From assembly GCA_014729935.1 (NCBI GenBank), contig WJJB01000395.1, positions 1 through 34,471 on the forward strand: DNA of 34,471 nt. The letters are read 5' to 3'. Below are positions 18,501-27,600 of this stretch, piece by piece. Within the stretch, counting starts at the first letter, position 1. Each line of letters starts with the position of its first letter. The DNA is from Candidatus Bathyarchaeota archaeon. Lineage in GTDB: Archaea; Asgardarchaeota; Lokiarchaeia; Sigyniarchaeales; Sigyniarchaeaceae. The notes under the pieces are model-generated. The model searched no databases, was not told the origin of the DNA, and saw only the letters and a list, made by a program, of their open reading frames with translations. The translations under genes were made by a program, and so were the position numbers.

Positions 18501-20639
18501 TTACTTGTCTCCCTTCTCACCATCCGAATCGCCCCCGTCATCACGACCGAAGACCCGCTTGATCCACGGTGCAGTTGACGAGATGGGTTTCTCGTACTTT
18601 ACTTCCTTCTGTTCTTCCTTCATCTCCATTAGCTCCTGTATTTCTTTCGCTGCTTGTGACCAGTCCATTTTCCAACGATTGTGCAACGGGGAACGTCGGG
18701 CGCCGAATAACACCGCCTTGTACAGGGGCATCGAGATCAGGCGGCTGGGACCGGATAAATCCACCGCTTTCCGGAAGGTTAGCAGTCCAAAATCGTCCCA
18801 ACCCCCAAGAAATCCCGTGAGTGGTAGGAATATGCACAGGGGCACAATCAAGATCCCGATCACGACATAGATGGCTGCTGGAACGAGTAACGCGTACTCC
18901 CCGAGTATCGGCACAAAGAAATTTTCTATAGGCTTGAAGGCGAAAAGATAATAGAGGTTACCAAAAAGGAGCGTTGGGATTGAGGAGACGATGGGGATGA
19001 CGAACGTTTGCATGAAGTTCAGCTTGAGCTTGAAGATTCTCTTTTGCGTGTAGACCCAGCACATGATCATCTTGATGAACCTGGGAAAGAAATGTTCAAA
19101 CGAAAGAATGAAAACGATACCGTTGAAGCCGAAGACCACATTCAGCTTCAACCCGTACAAGAACAGCCAGATGAAAAACACCTGCATGCCTTCTTCCAGC
19201 AGGCGGACGAACGTGTAGAACCCGATGTGCCTGGTTGCAATCAGGACCGAGTTTGGCATGTCGATCCACGGCCTGAAAAATTGATGGATGAGGGTGGGAA
19301 TGAGGAATGGTGCCGCCAAGACATAATTCTCAAGTCCCGGAAGACGCGTGACTTCGGTGATCAGCATGGGCAGCACCCCGAGCAAGGTAAAAGTCAGGAA
19401 ACACATGAGAAAGCCATTCCACTTGAACGTGCTGAGCAGGTAGAATCTAGCAAGCTCCTCCTTGTCATTCATGTAGCTTTCTGCCAGTGATGCAGTGAGC
19501 TTGAAGGATCCCACGTTCACCACGCCAGAAATACCAGCTGCTAAGCCCTTCAACGTTACGAACGTCGCGTACTGGGGCATGGCATCCACGTACATGAGCA
19601 GCATCCACGTGCCCGTTGCCGTGTTGATCAATGGCACGATGCTTACTTGCAAACCAAACCACAGGCATTCCTTGGCAATATCCTTCCTGAAGCCCACCCT
19701 GAAGCATTCCCGGGCGGTCACGCCAAACGGCTTCAATGCCTTGTTGAAATAATACGCGGCCAACCACATGGCAAAAAAATCGTCAATGTATGATCCAATC
19801 GCCGCTCCAAGCACCATCCCCATGAGTTCCCCGATTGCTGGGTTCTGCGAACCGATGAATCTACCAATGATGATGAAAATGATGTTCGTCAGATTCTGGA
19901 AGACCTCGCCACTGATGAGAGACAGGATTTGCGTCTTGTTGTATAGCTGCAATCCCTCCAAGATCGCCTTGAAGGTGCCCAGCATGCCGGGCCACTGTTT
20001 CTGGAGGATGATCAGGAATACCCACGTGAGGTACGCGAACTGGCCGAAGCGGAAGGCGTTCAAGATGATAACGGATAGAATGAGCACTTGGATGATACCG
20101 GTGAACATCTGGTACCAGATGTAAAACTGGGCATATTCAATCATGCGTTTAGGTTCCTTGACCCTGTATTCCGCGATGAATCGGACAATACCGAACGCGG
20201 TGCCAACATCAAAGAGCTGGTACACGATGGCAAAGACCCCGCCTGCGATACCGTTGTACCCTTGTATTTCGGGATAAGGCCACAAGAACTGGTAGATGAA
20301 CGAGACCATAACGAGCCCGAGTATCGTGGTAAAAATCGTGATCATGTACCCGTACAGGAAATCACCAAGTGGACGTTGGAACCCGATATCCTCCCAGTGG
20401 TTGAATGCAACGCTTTTGTACCTTTCATTATCACCATACCCGCTAAAATCCAACTTGTTCCGGAATTTTTTCATTCTCCGAGATAAGCGTTCAGCCCTCC
20501 GGGCTTCGACACGATGCTTCATGGCTTTCCAGCGAGCCTTCAAGCCCTTCCCGTGGCCTTCCACGGTGTCACTATCCTCTATGTTACCAGTGGTCACTTC
20601 ATCTTCGGTTTTGGAACGGGTGTGTTCATCATGTGGCAT
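18501..20639 (-). CDS. MOP-superfamily flippase-like membrane protein (polysaccharide/lipid-linked glycan exporter type)
   Basis: A 712-aa polytopic protein with about 14 hydrophobic segments between residues 93 and 630, the number usual for MATE/Wzx/MurJ-type MOP exporters. It has the early GGVFAIVYQLFDVGTAFGIVRFIAE region and the repeated paired-helix pattern of that fold. Family members flip lipid-linked oligosaccharides across the membrane; here that would serve cell-surface glycosylation, which is inferred. The protein carries a basic soluble N-tail of about 90 residues (KARWKAMKHRVEARRAERLSRR) and a C-tail of about 90 residues with a charged helix (KEIQELMEMKEEQKEV), both longer than usual. 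On the minus strand a TATA-like CTATATA (20679-20685) and a GGAGGA (20653-20658, 13 nt from the ATG) precede the start. Convergent with the TPR gene; the 215-bp gap shows nothing notable. Confidence 0.72.
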   Translation of the reverse strand: MPHDEHTRSKTEDEVTTGNIEDSDTVEGHGKGLKARWKAMKHRVEARRAERLSRRMKKFRNKLDFSGYGDNERYKSVAFNHWEDIGFQRPLGDFLYGYMITIFTTILGLVMVSFIYQFLWPYPEIQGYNGIAGGVFAIVYQLFDVGTAFGIVRFIAEYRVKEPKRMIEYAQFYIWYQMFTGIIQVLILSVIILNAFRFGQFAYLTWVFLIILQKQWPGMLGTFKAILEGLQLYNKTQILSLISGEVFQNLTNIIFIIIGRFIGSQNPAIGELMGMVLGAAIGSYIDDFFAMWLAAYYFNKALKPFGVTARECFRVGFRKDIAKECLWFGLQVSIVPLINTATGTWMLLMYVDAMPQYATFVTLKGLAAGISGVVNVGSFKLTASLAESYMNDKEELARFYLLSTFKWNGFLMCFLTFTLLGVLPMLITEVTRLPGLENYVLAAPFLIPTLIHQFFRPWIDMPNSVLIATRHIGFYTFVRLLEEGMQVFFIWLFLYGLKLNVVFGFNGIVFILSFEHFFPRFIKMIMCWVYTQKRIFKLKLNFMQTFVIPIVSSIPTLLFGNLYYLFAFKPIENFFVPILGEYALLVPAAIYVVIGILIVPLCIFLPLTGFLGGWDDFGLLTFRKAVDLSGPSRLISMPLYKAVLFGARRSPLHNRWKMDWSQAAKEIQELMEMKEEQKEVKYEKPISSTAPWIKRVFGRDDGGDSDGEKGDK

Positions 20640-20678
20640 GGGAAATCAACGGTCCTCCGATGATGAAATGTCAACGGG

Positions 20679-20685
20679 TATATAG
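20679..20685 (-). promoter_or_regulatory. TATA-like element upstream of the flippase gene
   Basis: CTATATA on the minus strand lies about 40 nt before the ATG at 20639 and would give a leader of roughly 15 nt. This indicates that the flippase gene has its own promoter, separate from polB upstream, although the two genes are only 81 nt apart. Confidence 0.4.
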
Positions 20686-20720
20686 AAAAAGGTTATGACG
20701 AGAAAACATGGGATCTCAAC

Positions 20721-23700
20721 CTAAAAAAACTGGTCGAGTTTCTTGATACCGATGATATCCTCGAAAGAGATACCGAGGGCGTCCAGCACCTGCTCGAAGG
20801 TACTCCGGAAGAGTTCCTTGTACTTCTTACGATCAACCTCTTGAACGTGTGCAATACCAATTGCTTTTGCTCCCCCATGAGTTTTCACGTATGTAAAAAC
20901 GTCTCCCGCCTCGAACTTGGATTTCTTTCCGAGAGCAATGAGCTGCCTGGCTGCCATTACATGCTGAAGCTTGAGATCTGGCTCCCTCTTGGCATTGATC
21001 TTCCGGGCGGTCTTGGAATTCAAGCCAATCTTTACGGCATACGCTTCAACCGGGAGATCCCCTTTCTTCAGCTTCGTCCAGTAGTATTTCACGAGGCTGA
21101 TAATGGTTTCCCGCTTGGCTTGAAAATCCGTCTCGTCCTTTATGCTTTCTATCAATTCCGTGAGCTTAAAGAAGGCATCTTGGATAAACTGCGGTGTGTT
21201 ACTCTTCTTTCCCGATAGCCCCTTGATATCGACGCCCCCGCCCTTGAATACCCCGAGGTAATTCTTCTTCCGGTTGGATAACGCCAGGAATCGGTATGCC
21301 TTGTCCACATCAAGCTCCAAATGCAGGTGTTCTTGGCTCCACTTGCTAAGCTGCTTGATGATTTCCTCTCCCGGGTTCTTCAAAAAAACCGAATCGCTAT
21401 CGCCATATAGCACTTCCACACCAAGCTTCTCCGCCTTATCCATGGTCTGCGTGATGGAATAGCGGCCGATCGCCGTGGTTGCCTCCGCAACTGGCAGGCA
21501 ATACAAGCTGAATGTGGGCGAACCATACACGCCGTAGCTCGCGTTGATGAGAACCTTGAGTGCGCTTTGGAGGGTATCATAGAAATCCCGGGTTGCTTCT
21601 GGTATTGAAGGATCCTTCGCTTTTGGCTTGAAAAAGAGCACCCTGAGGTCCCTGATCACCCCGGTGACCAATGACATGATGCCAATCCTGTCCCCGCATG
21701 CATGGTATGGGGTGTTCGAAAGGGGGATCTTCTCACAGCCATCGCATTGGCAATTGACGGTTTCATATGATAGATTGTATTCCTTGATGATGCTGGGATA
21801 CAGGGAGGCAAAATCCATCACCACAACGTCGAAGTATATACCGGGCTTGGGATTGATCACGATGGCTCCCTTTAGCTCCCTATCCCCACCTGATTGGGAG
21901 ATATCATCCCGATTGGGCACGAGGAAGTCTCGCTTCCTGTGTTCCCATATAAGTAACTGCTTCACCCAGCCAGAAACCCAAGTCCGGACGATCTCGTTCA
22001 TGGGAAGCCTGCATATCCTCATCAAGAGGATGACGAGAGATAACACCAAGTTTGACTTGAACCGGGTGAGCTCCAAGGTCAGGTAGCTGTCCTTCCAGTT
22101 GTAAAAGGCGAGATCCATGAAGGATAGCTCGGATATTCCCCCCTCATGCTGGAACTTCTGGGTACCCAGCAAGCCTTGGGCGACAGCGTCCAAGGAAAAC
22201 TCGTTATATGCACCCCCGAGTGCATAGCCTTGGATGGATGGATTCCTGAAAAATTGGTACAGGTCAAGGTGCAACCCGTATTTCAAGAATGCCGAGTGGC
22301 GAGAGATGCCTATCCCGCGAGTCATGGAGATGGGAATCTCGTCCTTGTCGGCAAATTTCTTGTTTTTTGCCCTGCGGGAAAGGTATCGAAAATCAAATTC
22401 GTCCCCGTTATAGGTAACAACAATCGGGTATTTCCACATCATCCTGAATAACTTCCGTACCAAGTCTTTTTCCTTGTCGTACACGATGATGCGAGCATTC
22501 TCGGGAAATGGATGATCGCTAGGGCCTATTGCCTTGAACTCGTGGGTTCCCAGCACGTATACCTCATTCAAGCCATCAGTACCCACGATGGAAGCGGCGA
22601 TGATGGGATACCTGGCGTTGGATGGATCGGGGAACTGGTTTTCATGCTCTTGGTAGATTTCCAGGTCAATTGCGGCACGGGAAATATCGGGAATTGGAGG
22701 TGAAAATAGCTGGAGGTATTGAATGAAAAACTCCTTGTATTCCCCGGGGGCATCCTGCATCACCCGATCGATTTCGCTGCGGGTTTCCCCGTCCAGCTCG
22801 ATGTCATCGAGCTCCACCTTCCCATCCTTGAAGGAGTAATACAAGCCTGGAACCAATTGGAGATCTGCGATGTAATTCAAGTGGTAGCGGATGTTTGCCT
22901 CGAGGGCATCGGGCACCTTACTTCGAACGCTTTTTCTGCCGCTGGCTATCGATAATGGAGTTTTACCCACGATTCTGGTGAGGGTGACATCTTGATTCGC
23001 GATAAGGTCTTTCTTGGTGACCCTTTCCATACGCACGAAACCATCCACGGTTCTCACACCCTTGTCTTCCAGCTTGTCGATGGAGAGACGCGAGAAACAA
23101 TACGGCTCATGGTTGGTGGGATCCAAGAGGAAATGCACTTGCTGGTTTTCCACATCATAGAATCGCATGAGCGCCTTGTTGGTATCCCTGTCATATTCCA
23201 CGTTCAGCAACAAGAAATGCTCGAAGCTCGCCGGGGCAATGATTGCGGGGGGCGTGATGCGAGAGTTCTCACTCGAACCCTTGAAAACCTTGCTATCACA
23301 TGCAATGAGATCATCGAGGTCGATCGACACTTCCTTTGAATGCGCGTGGACAATGTTCGTCTTGCTCCCTTCCTTGGAACGGGTGGATTTCTCAATGGAT
23401 CCTGTCATGCCGCGTTGTTTTGATTGACCCGAGTGGCCAATTCCTTCAGGTTGCTCGTGGGATGTTCCATGCTTGGTGTCCACCCTTCCAGATTTCCCCG
23501 GTTCCTTGGATACCTTTTTCAAGGGTTTACCGGGTTTTCCTGCTGATGCTGATGACGGGGCTCTAGCAGCACCTGCATTGGCATCACTGCTGGTTTTTTT
23601 CCCATCAGACTTCGCATTTTCTTCTTGCTCTTGTGGTGATGTCTTTGTGGCTCTCTTCTTTCCTTTGGCATCCCTGGAAAAATCGAATAGCGAGTGCTGA

Positions 23701-23753
23701 TTCTCGTCCAGATCGTCACCCGAACGTTTTTTCCGCGCGCACATGGTATCCAT
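20721..23753 (-). CDS. polB: Family B DNA polymerase
   Basis: 1010 aa from the chosen start; a replicative or repair DNA polymerase with 3'-5' proofreading. Exonuclease motifs: Exo I AIDLE (361-365), Exo II YNGDEFD (448-454), Exo III YNWKD (551-555). Polymerase motifs: A, DFASLYPS (647-654); B, KVLINASYGVYG (733-744); C, YGDSDS (783-788). All catalytic acids are present. The C-terminus ends IKKLDQFF, which fits the LxxFF part of a PCNA-interacting (PIP) box. A disordered Lys/Ser/Gly-rich N-terminal extension of about 150 residues precedes the first fold and contains QHSLFDF near residue 19, a second PIP-like match. The open frame reaches a TTG at 23843, but ATG 23751-23753 is preferred: on the minus strand ATTAAAAAGG lies about 45 nt before it and inside the longer frame. 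The N-tail composition is unusual for archaeal PolB. Confidence 0.95.
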   Translation of the reverse strand: MDTMCARKKRSGDDLDENQHSLFDFSRDAKGKKRATKTSPQEQEENAKSDGKKTSSDANAGAARAPSSASAGKPGKPLKKVSKEPGKSGRVDTKHGTSHEQPEGIGHSGQSKQRGMTGSIEKSTRSKEGSKTNIVHAHSKEVSIDLDDLIACDSKVFKGSSENSRITPPAIIAPASFEHFLLLNVEYDRDTNKALMRFYDVENQQVHFLLDPTNHEPYCFSRLSIDKLEDKGVRTVDGFVRMERVTKKDLIANQDVTLTRIVGKTPLSIASGRKSVRSKVPDALEANIRYHLNYIADLQLVPGLYYSFKDGKVELDDIELDGETRSEIDRVMQDAPGEYKEFFIQYLQLFSPPIPDISRAAIDLEIYQEHENQFPDPSNARYPIIAASIVGTDGLNEVYVLGTHEFKAIGPSDHPFPENARIIVYDKEKDLVRKLFRMMWKYPIVVTYNGDEFDFRYLSRRAKNKKFADKDEIPISMTRGIGISRHSAFLKYGLHLDLYQFFRNPSIQGYALGGAYNEFSLDAVAQGLLGTQKFQHEGGISELSFMDLAFYNWKDSYLTLELTRFKSNLVLSLVILLMRICRLPMNEIVRTWVSGWVKQLLIWEHRKRDFLVPNRDDISQSGGDRELKGAIVINPKPGIYFDVVVMDFASLYPSIIKEYNLSYETVNCQCDGCEKIPLSNTPYHACGDRIGIMSLVTGVIRDLRVLFFKPKAKDPSIPEATRDFYDTLQSALKVLINASYGVYGSPTFSLYCLPVAEATTAIGRYSITQTMDKAEKLGVEVLYGDSDSVFLKNPGEEIIKQLSKWSQEHLHLELDVDKAYRFLALSNRKKNYLGVFKGGGVDIKGLSGKKSNTPQFIQDAFFKLTELIESIKDETDFQAKRETIISLVKYYWTKLKKGDLPVEAYAVKIGLNSKTARKINAKREPDLKLQHVMAARQLIALGKKSKFEAGDVFTYVKTHGGAKAIGIAHVQEVDRKKYKELFRSTFEQVLDALGISFEDIIGIKKLDQFF

Positions 23754-23863
23754 CCTTAGGAACGTGACTTCCCATACACTTCCTATGGATCTCGTTACCT
23801 TTTTAATCTTGCATCCGCGTGGAATTTGTGGACGTGGGACCAATACTGCAGGGGAACAAAAGA

Positions 23864-23869
23864 TTTATG
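23864..23869 (+). promoter_or_regulatory. TATA-like box upstream of tRNA-Thr
   Basis: TTTATG within AAAGATTTATGG lies about 45-50 nt before the mature tRNA 5' end, so the primary transcript would carry a leader of about 20-25 nt to be removed by RNase P. It also lies in the short region upstream of the divergent polB gene. Confidence 0.4.
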
Positions 23870-23913
23870 GCATGCGTACTTGGGGCTAGGCGATCACCCA
23901 ACACAATTTAGAT

Positions 23914-24016
23914 GGCGATATGGCTTAGCGGTAGAGCAATGGACTTGTATTTTTGCCGGGCATAGCCGTCGAAAATAGGCATCCATGGGTCAGGGGTTCA
24001 AATCCCCTTATCGCCT
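23914..24016 (+). tRNA. tRNA-Thr (anticodon UGU) with a 31-nt intron
   Basis: The acceptor stem GGCGATA (23914-23920) pairs with TATCGCC (24009-24015), and the discriminator is T24016. The D stem is GCTT/GAGC with an AGCGGTA loop. The anticodon stem ATGGA (23939-23943) pairs with TCCAT (23982-23986), and the T arm is AGGGG-TTCAAAT-CCCCT. The anticodon is TGT at 23946-23948. The 5' half of the anticodon loop (CTTGTA) is separated from A38 and the 3' stem by about 31 nt (23950-23980), the canonical archaeal 37/38 intron site. Flanking bases can form a short helix (CTTG with TAGG, two G-U pairs), compatible with a relaxed bulge-helix-bulge motif. No CCA is encoded. Boundaries are certain to about 1 nt; Thr identity rests on the anticodon. 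Confidence 0.93.
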
Positions 24017-24616
24017 CTCATTGCTTGAGGCACGGCAGATTCTCTACATAACAAGTAAGAACGAGACCGGTCAACTACCCGTCCCCAACTAACTAAAGGG
24101 GCTGGTTTGCAACTGGCTTCGGCATCAATTCGTCGTTGCTTGCGCTTCAGCGTCAGTGTGGCATGTATTTATCTAATTCCTGTTGGAGCGGTGGTTTGAC
24201 CTACAAAACGGCTACCATTTTTAAAATACGCCTCCCAATCTCCGGGAATATATGCCTGTTGATGAGCACGCCAGGCTTAAATTGAAAGGGACAGGTGCCA
24301 GGATGGAAATGTGCATGGAAGATAAGGAACATATTATCACTACAGGGACATGATCACCCGTTAACCTCTTGATGAACAACTCGATTTTGACCGATATTCC
24401 GTGCATGAACTACCAGTTCGTGAGCTCTCCCCCTTGCTTTTCCACCATCATCACCTCATCTACTGCCAGTATCTTAACCGGAATAATTACTATCGACAAG
24501 GAGGGGTGATCTAGCAGTATCACTTCATACCATGAAACCCATTGAACATCCACGGGACATGTTTCATTCGATAAACATCTAGATAAAATTCATAAGTTTT
24601 TTCCTTCTCTATCACC
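24017..24616. other. 600-bp stretch without a confident gene: nested inverted repeats and possible decayed coding sequence
   Basis: No supportable CDS. The first part (24069-24201) is a nested inverted-repeat region described separately. From about 24220 to 24600 both strands contain moderately long but interrupted frames. On the minus strand a frame from about 24570 to 24221 is open apart from one TAG near 24415 and encodes segments such as VKILAVDEVMMVEKQGGEL and GISVKIELFIKRLTGDHVP. On the plus strand a frame ending in TGA near 24350 encodes REYMPVDEHARLKLKG. None matches a family I recognise. The last ~30 nt hold an AT-rich promoter-like stretch (AAAATTCATAAG at about 24585-24596) before the GTG of the next gene. 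Confidence 0.5.
24069..24201. repeat. Imperfect inverted repeat enclosing nested hairpins (possible structured RNA or IS200/IS605-type end)
   Basis: GGTCAACTACC (24069-24079) is the near-complement of GGTGGTTTGACC (24190-24201), with one mismatch and one extra base. Inside are CCCC/GGGG (24083-24086/24098-24101), GCAAC/GTTGC (24109-24113/24135-24139) and a CGCTTCAGCG palindrome near 24144. The string GTCAACTACCCG followed by a C-run/G-run hairpin resembles sequences I associate with ends of archaeal IS200/IS605-type elements, but no transposase or TnpB gene is present, so this is either a remnant or an independent structured RNA. It begins 53 nt after tRNA-Thr. Confidence 0.4.
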
Positions 24617-27600
24617 GTGGAAAAGAGCACCAGCCAACGAGCCTTCTTGCAGGAGTTCCTTAAAGTGGAAATAAAAAACGACTTCACTCGGATCACGGCG
24701 TTACTTGATGACATCCTAACTCTTGGATTGAAGATGGATGATATTGCATCAAAAACGGATGTGGTGGGGAATATCGTTCGCCTGTATGCGGGACTTGGAG
24801 AACGAACGAGAAATCAAGCATTGATTGAAAAAGCACTTGACATCAGCACCAAGATCCCGTACGATTTTCGGCGCATACGCGAGCAGGTAAATATCGCAAG
24901 CCTGTTCAGGAAAAGGGGGAAGAAGGTACAGGCGATCAACCTGCTATGGCGTCTCCAAGATGAAGTGAAGAACATCAAGAATCTGGAACTCAATTCCGTG
25001 GCAAACTTGGCAATCGCTGGCGAGTTTTACATGTTAAACGAGCTGGATGATTACCATATGATCATGGAAAGGGTCTTATCGGCGATTGAAGATTACCAAG
25101 GTTCGATCCTGTTGAGGATCAACGCCTCCCTATCGGTCTATGGATTCTTGGTGGAGCATAATCTCACGGGGGAAGCATTCAAGATTTTTAACTCTATCAA
25201 GGACATCCTTTCCGCACAATCAGATGCCACCAACATTGGCGAGATCCTGCGAGCCATCGTGGCAACCTTCATCTCGCTCTCGAACAAATCCAGCAATTCG
25301 CAAGTGGATTTCCTGCTTGAAGCCTTGGATCTCGCAAAGGAATACCCCACGTTCTACGAGCTTGATATTATCTACCGGGATATCCTGAAGCAGCTATTCA
25401 TTACCAAGGATAGGGACTGGATTGAGGAAAACTTGGAGTTTCTCATCAATATCATCGATCAGGTGGATAATGACCGCATAAAACTGGAAATCATTTATAA
25501 ATTCCTCTTGAAAGCACATGATGAAAAGCTAGATATAGATCCAGAATACCTGGAGCAGCTGATCCAGAGTCTTGAGACCATGAAGGAACGGCTCAGCCCA
25601 TCCAGGTACATCTCCTTCCAATTAATGAAGTTGCAATTGATAGGTATTTTCGTCAACCAGGAGAAATACTTCACAGAAATCGAGCTCTTAATATCCGAAG
25701 TGTTGAAATCAAGCAAATTTCGCAGGAACTTGCCAGAAAAGGTGGCAACCATCCTTACCAATCCAGTGGAATTCTTCACTATCACCCAACCGGATTCCAC
25801 CGAAATGCTGGAGCGGGCTTTGCAACTTACCAAGCATTACGCTCTCTTGGAAAAGAAGAGCGAGATTTTGAAAAAAATACTCATCACCATGGCAAAACAC
25901 GGCTTGAAAATGCAAGACGTGGAAGTATTGGAGAAATCTTTGGATTATGCCAAGAAAATCAGTAATTTGGATGACCGGTTCTTCGTGCTTCATGAGATTG
26001 CAAATGCACTGCACGAGTTGAAACGCACGCTTCTTTCAAAGGATATCCTATCTGGATTACTTGATGAGATTGGCAATATAAAAGCACCAAAACAACGAGT
26101 GAAAGCAAAAATTGCCCTTGCACACACGATTGCAACACGGGAGCATGATATTGTAAAAGGATTGGAATTAATACGTGAGGGCATCCAAGACACCAAATTA
26201 TACATCGTTGGCAATGCGCACAAGACTGTTGCTCTTGATGAACTCGCAATTGAAGCTAGCAATATATTTGGCTGGATACACGAGACCGAGGAAGCAGCCC
26301 GCCGGCAAAAGTATACCACGCTCATCTCCGAGGCAAAGAAACAACTTGATCTGGAGACACGTGAAGGTATCATAAAGGCAGTGTCGATCTATAATGAAGC
26401 CCTCTCCTTCATCGATAAAAACGTCGATAAATATGAACAAGTGTGGTTGGAAGACAGGATAGAAAAATTGAAACGCTACCTTGAAACGTCGGATGATGCA
26501 GAGGAAATAGGGCTTAAGGAAGACGATTGGTTGAAAAAAGAAGATTACAGGATAAGAAAATCGGATATCACCACCAAGCAATCCATTGAATGGCGGAAAA
26601 AAAGGGAATTGGAATATATCATCAAGATCATTAATAACTCCAGATTCCAAGTGAACGAGCTTACCTGCAGGATGAAGAAATACGCAAGGGATTTCTTGGA
26701 GATGGAAAACGAGGATGTGCAGAAAAAAGACGTGCTCAATCCCGGTGAGTCCTTATCCTGCGAGTTCTTGTTTATTGCCCGCAGGGATATCGTTCCGAAT
26801 AATGCCATTGAGGCAGAAATCAATTTCTACGATCCCATCAAGAACAGGCCAGTTTCGAAAGATCTTGAAACCCCTGCAACCAACGCTAAATTCAGGTTTT
26901 TCGTGCCAAAGAAGGTATCCAGTGGGAAGTTCGACAAGATCAAGAATAAGTTCGAGAAGAAATCACACGAATTCCAAGTACCGTACAACGTGTATCTCAC
27001 TTGGCAAAAATTGAACACGTTGATCAAGAGCCCTTCGTTCACCTTCAAGGTGATCCAAAAGGAATATAACGAGATTGCGAATCAATTTTTCGGGGTTACC
27101 CGGTTTCATGCCGAGAGCCGATGGAATCGTTCCAGGCGGCACTCGACTGCCATCCAAGTGATCATCTCGGGGGATATTGGCGAGCGCGAAACGAACGTGA
27201 AAATGGAATTCTTCTTGCAGGATCCCATCATATTATACAATCTCATCAACCTGCTTGAAGAGGAAATCAAGGTATGGAAATGCCCGAATCCTGATTGCAA
27301 CGCGCCACTTGATAAGACGCAAATTGGCATTGATATTCCAGGTACCTGCAAGTTTTGCTCAACCATTTTCCTCCTTGACGTGAATACTAAGAAACCAGAT
27401 CGGCCCCTGAGTTTCGAGATACTTGATACCAGAGATCTCGAGTCGAAGGACCAATTCATGAATTACCTTAAGACGAGGGTAAAGGGCATGGACGATTCGA
27501 CACTCGATGCAACTGCCCTCTTGGTCCCCGAGGAAATGCGTGAACCTGCAAAGCAACTATTGAAACGCGCCATTAACGGGGAAATCAAGCCAAAAGAGCT

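Noticed and set aside
23754..23843. N-terminal extension of polB to a TTG codon
   Set aside because: A TATA-like element falls inside the extension, and an ATG at 23751-23753 fits the promoter spacing better.
24520..24714. A 64-aa minus-strand open frame crossing the start of the helical-repeat gene
   Set aside because: It overlaps the first 98 nt of a well-supported coding region and has no promoter or family match.
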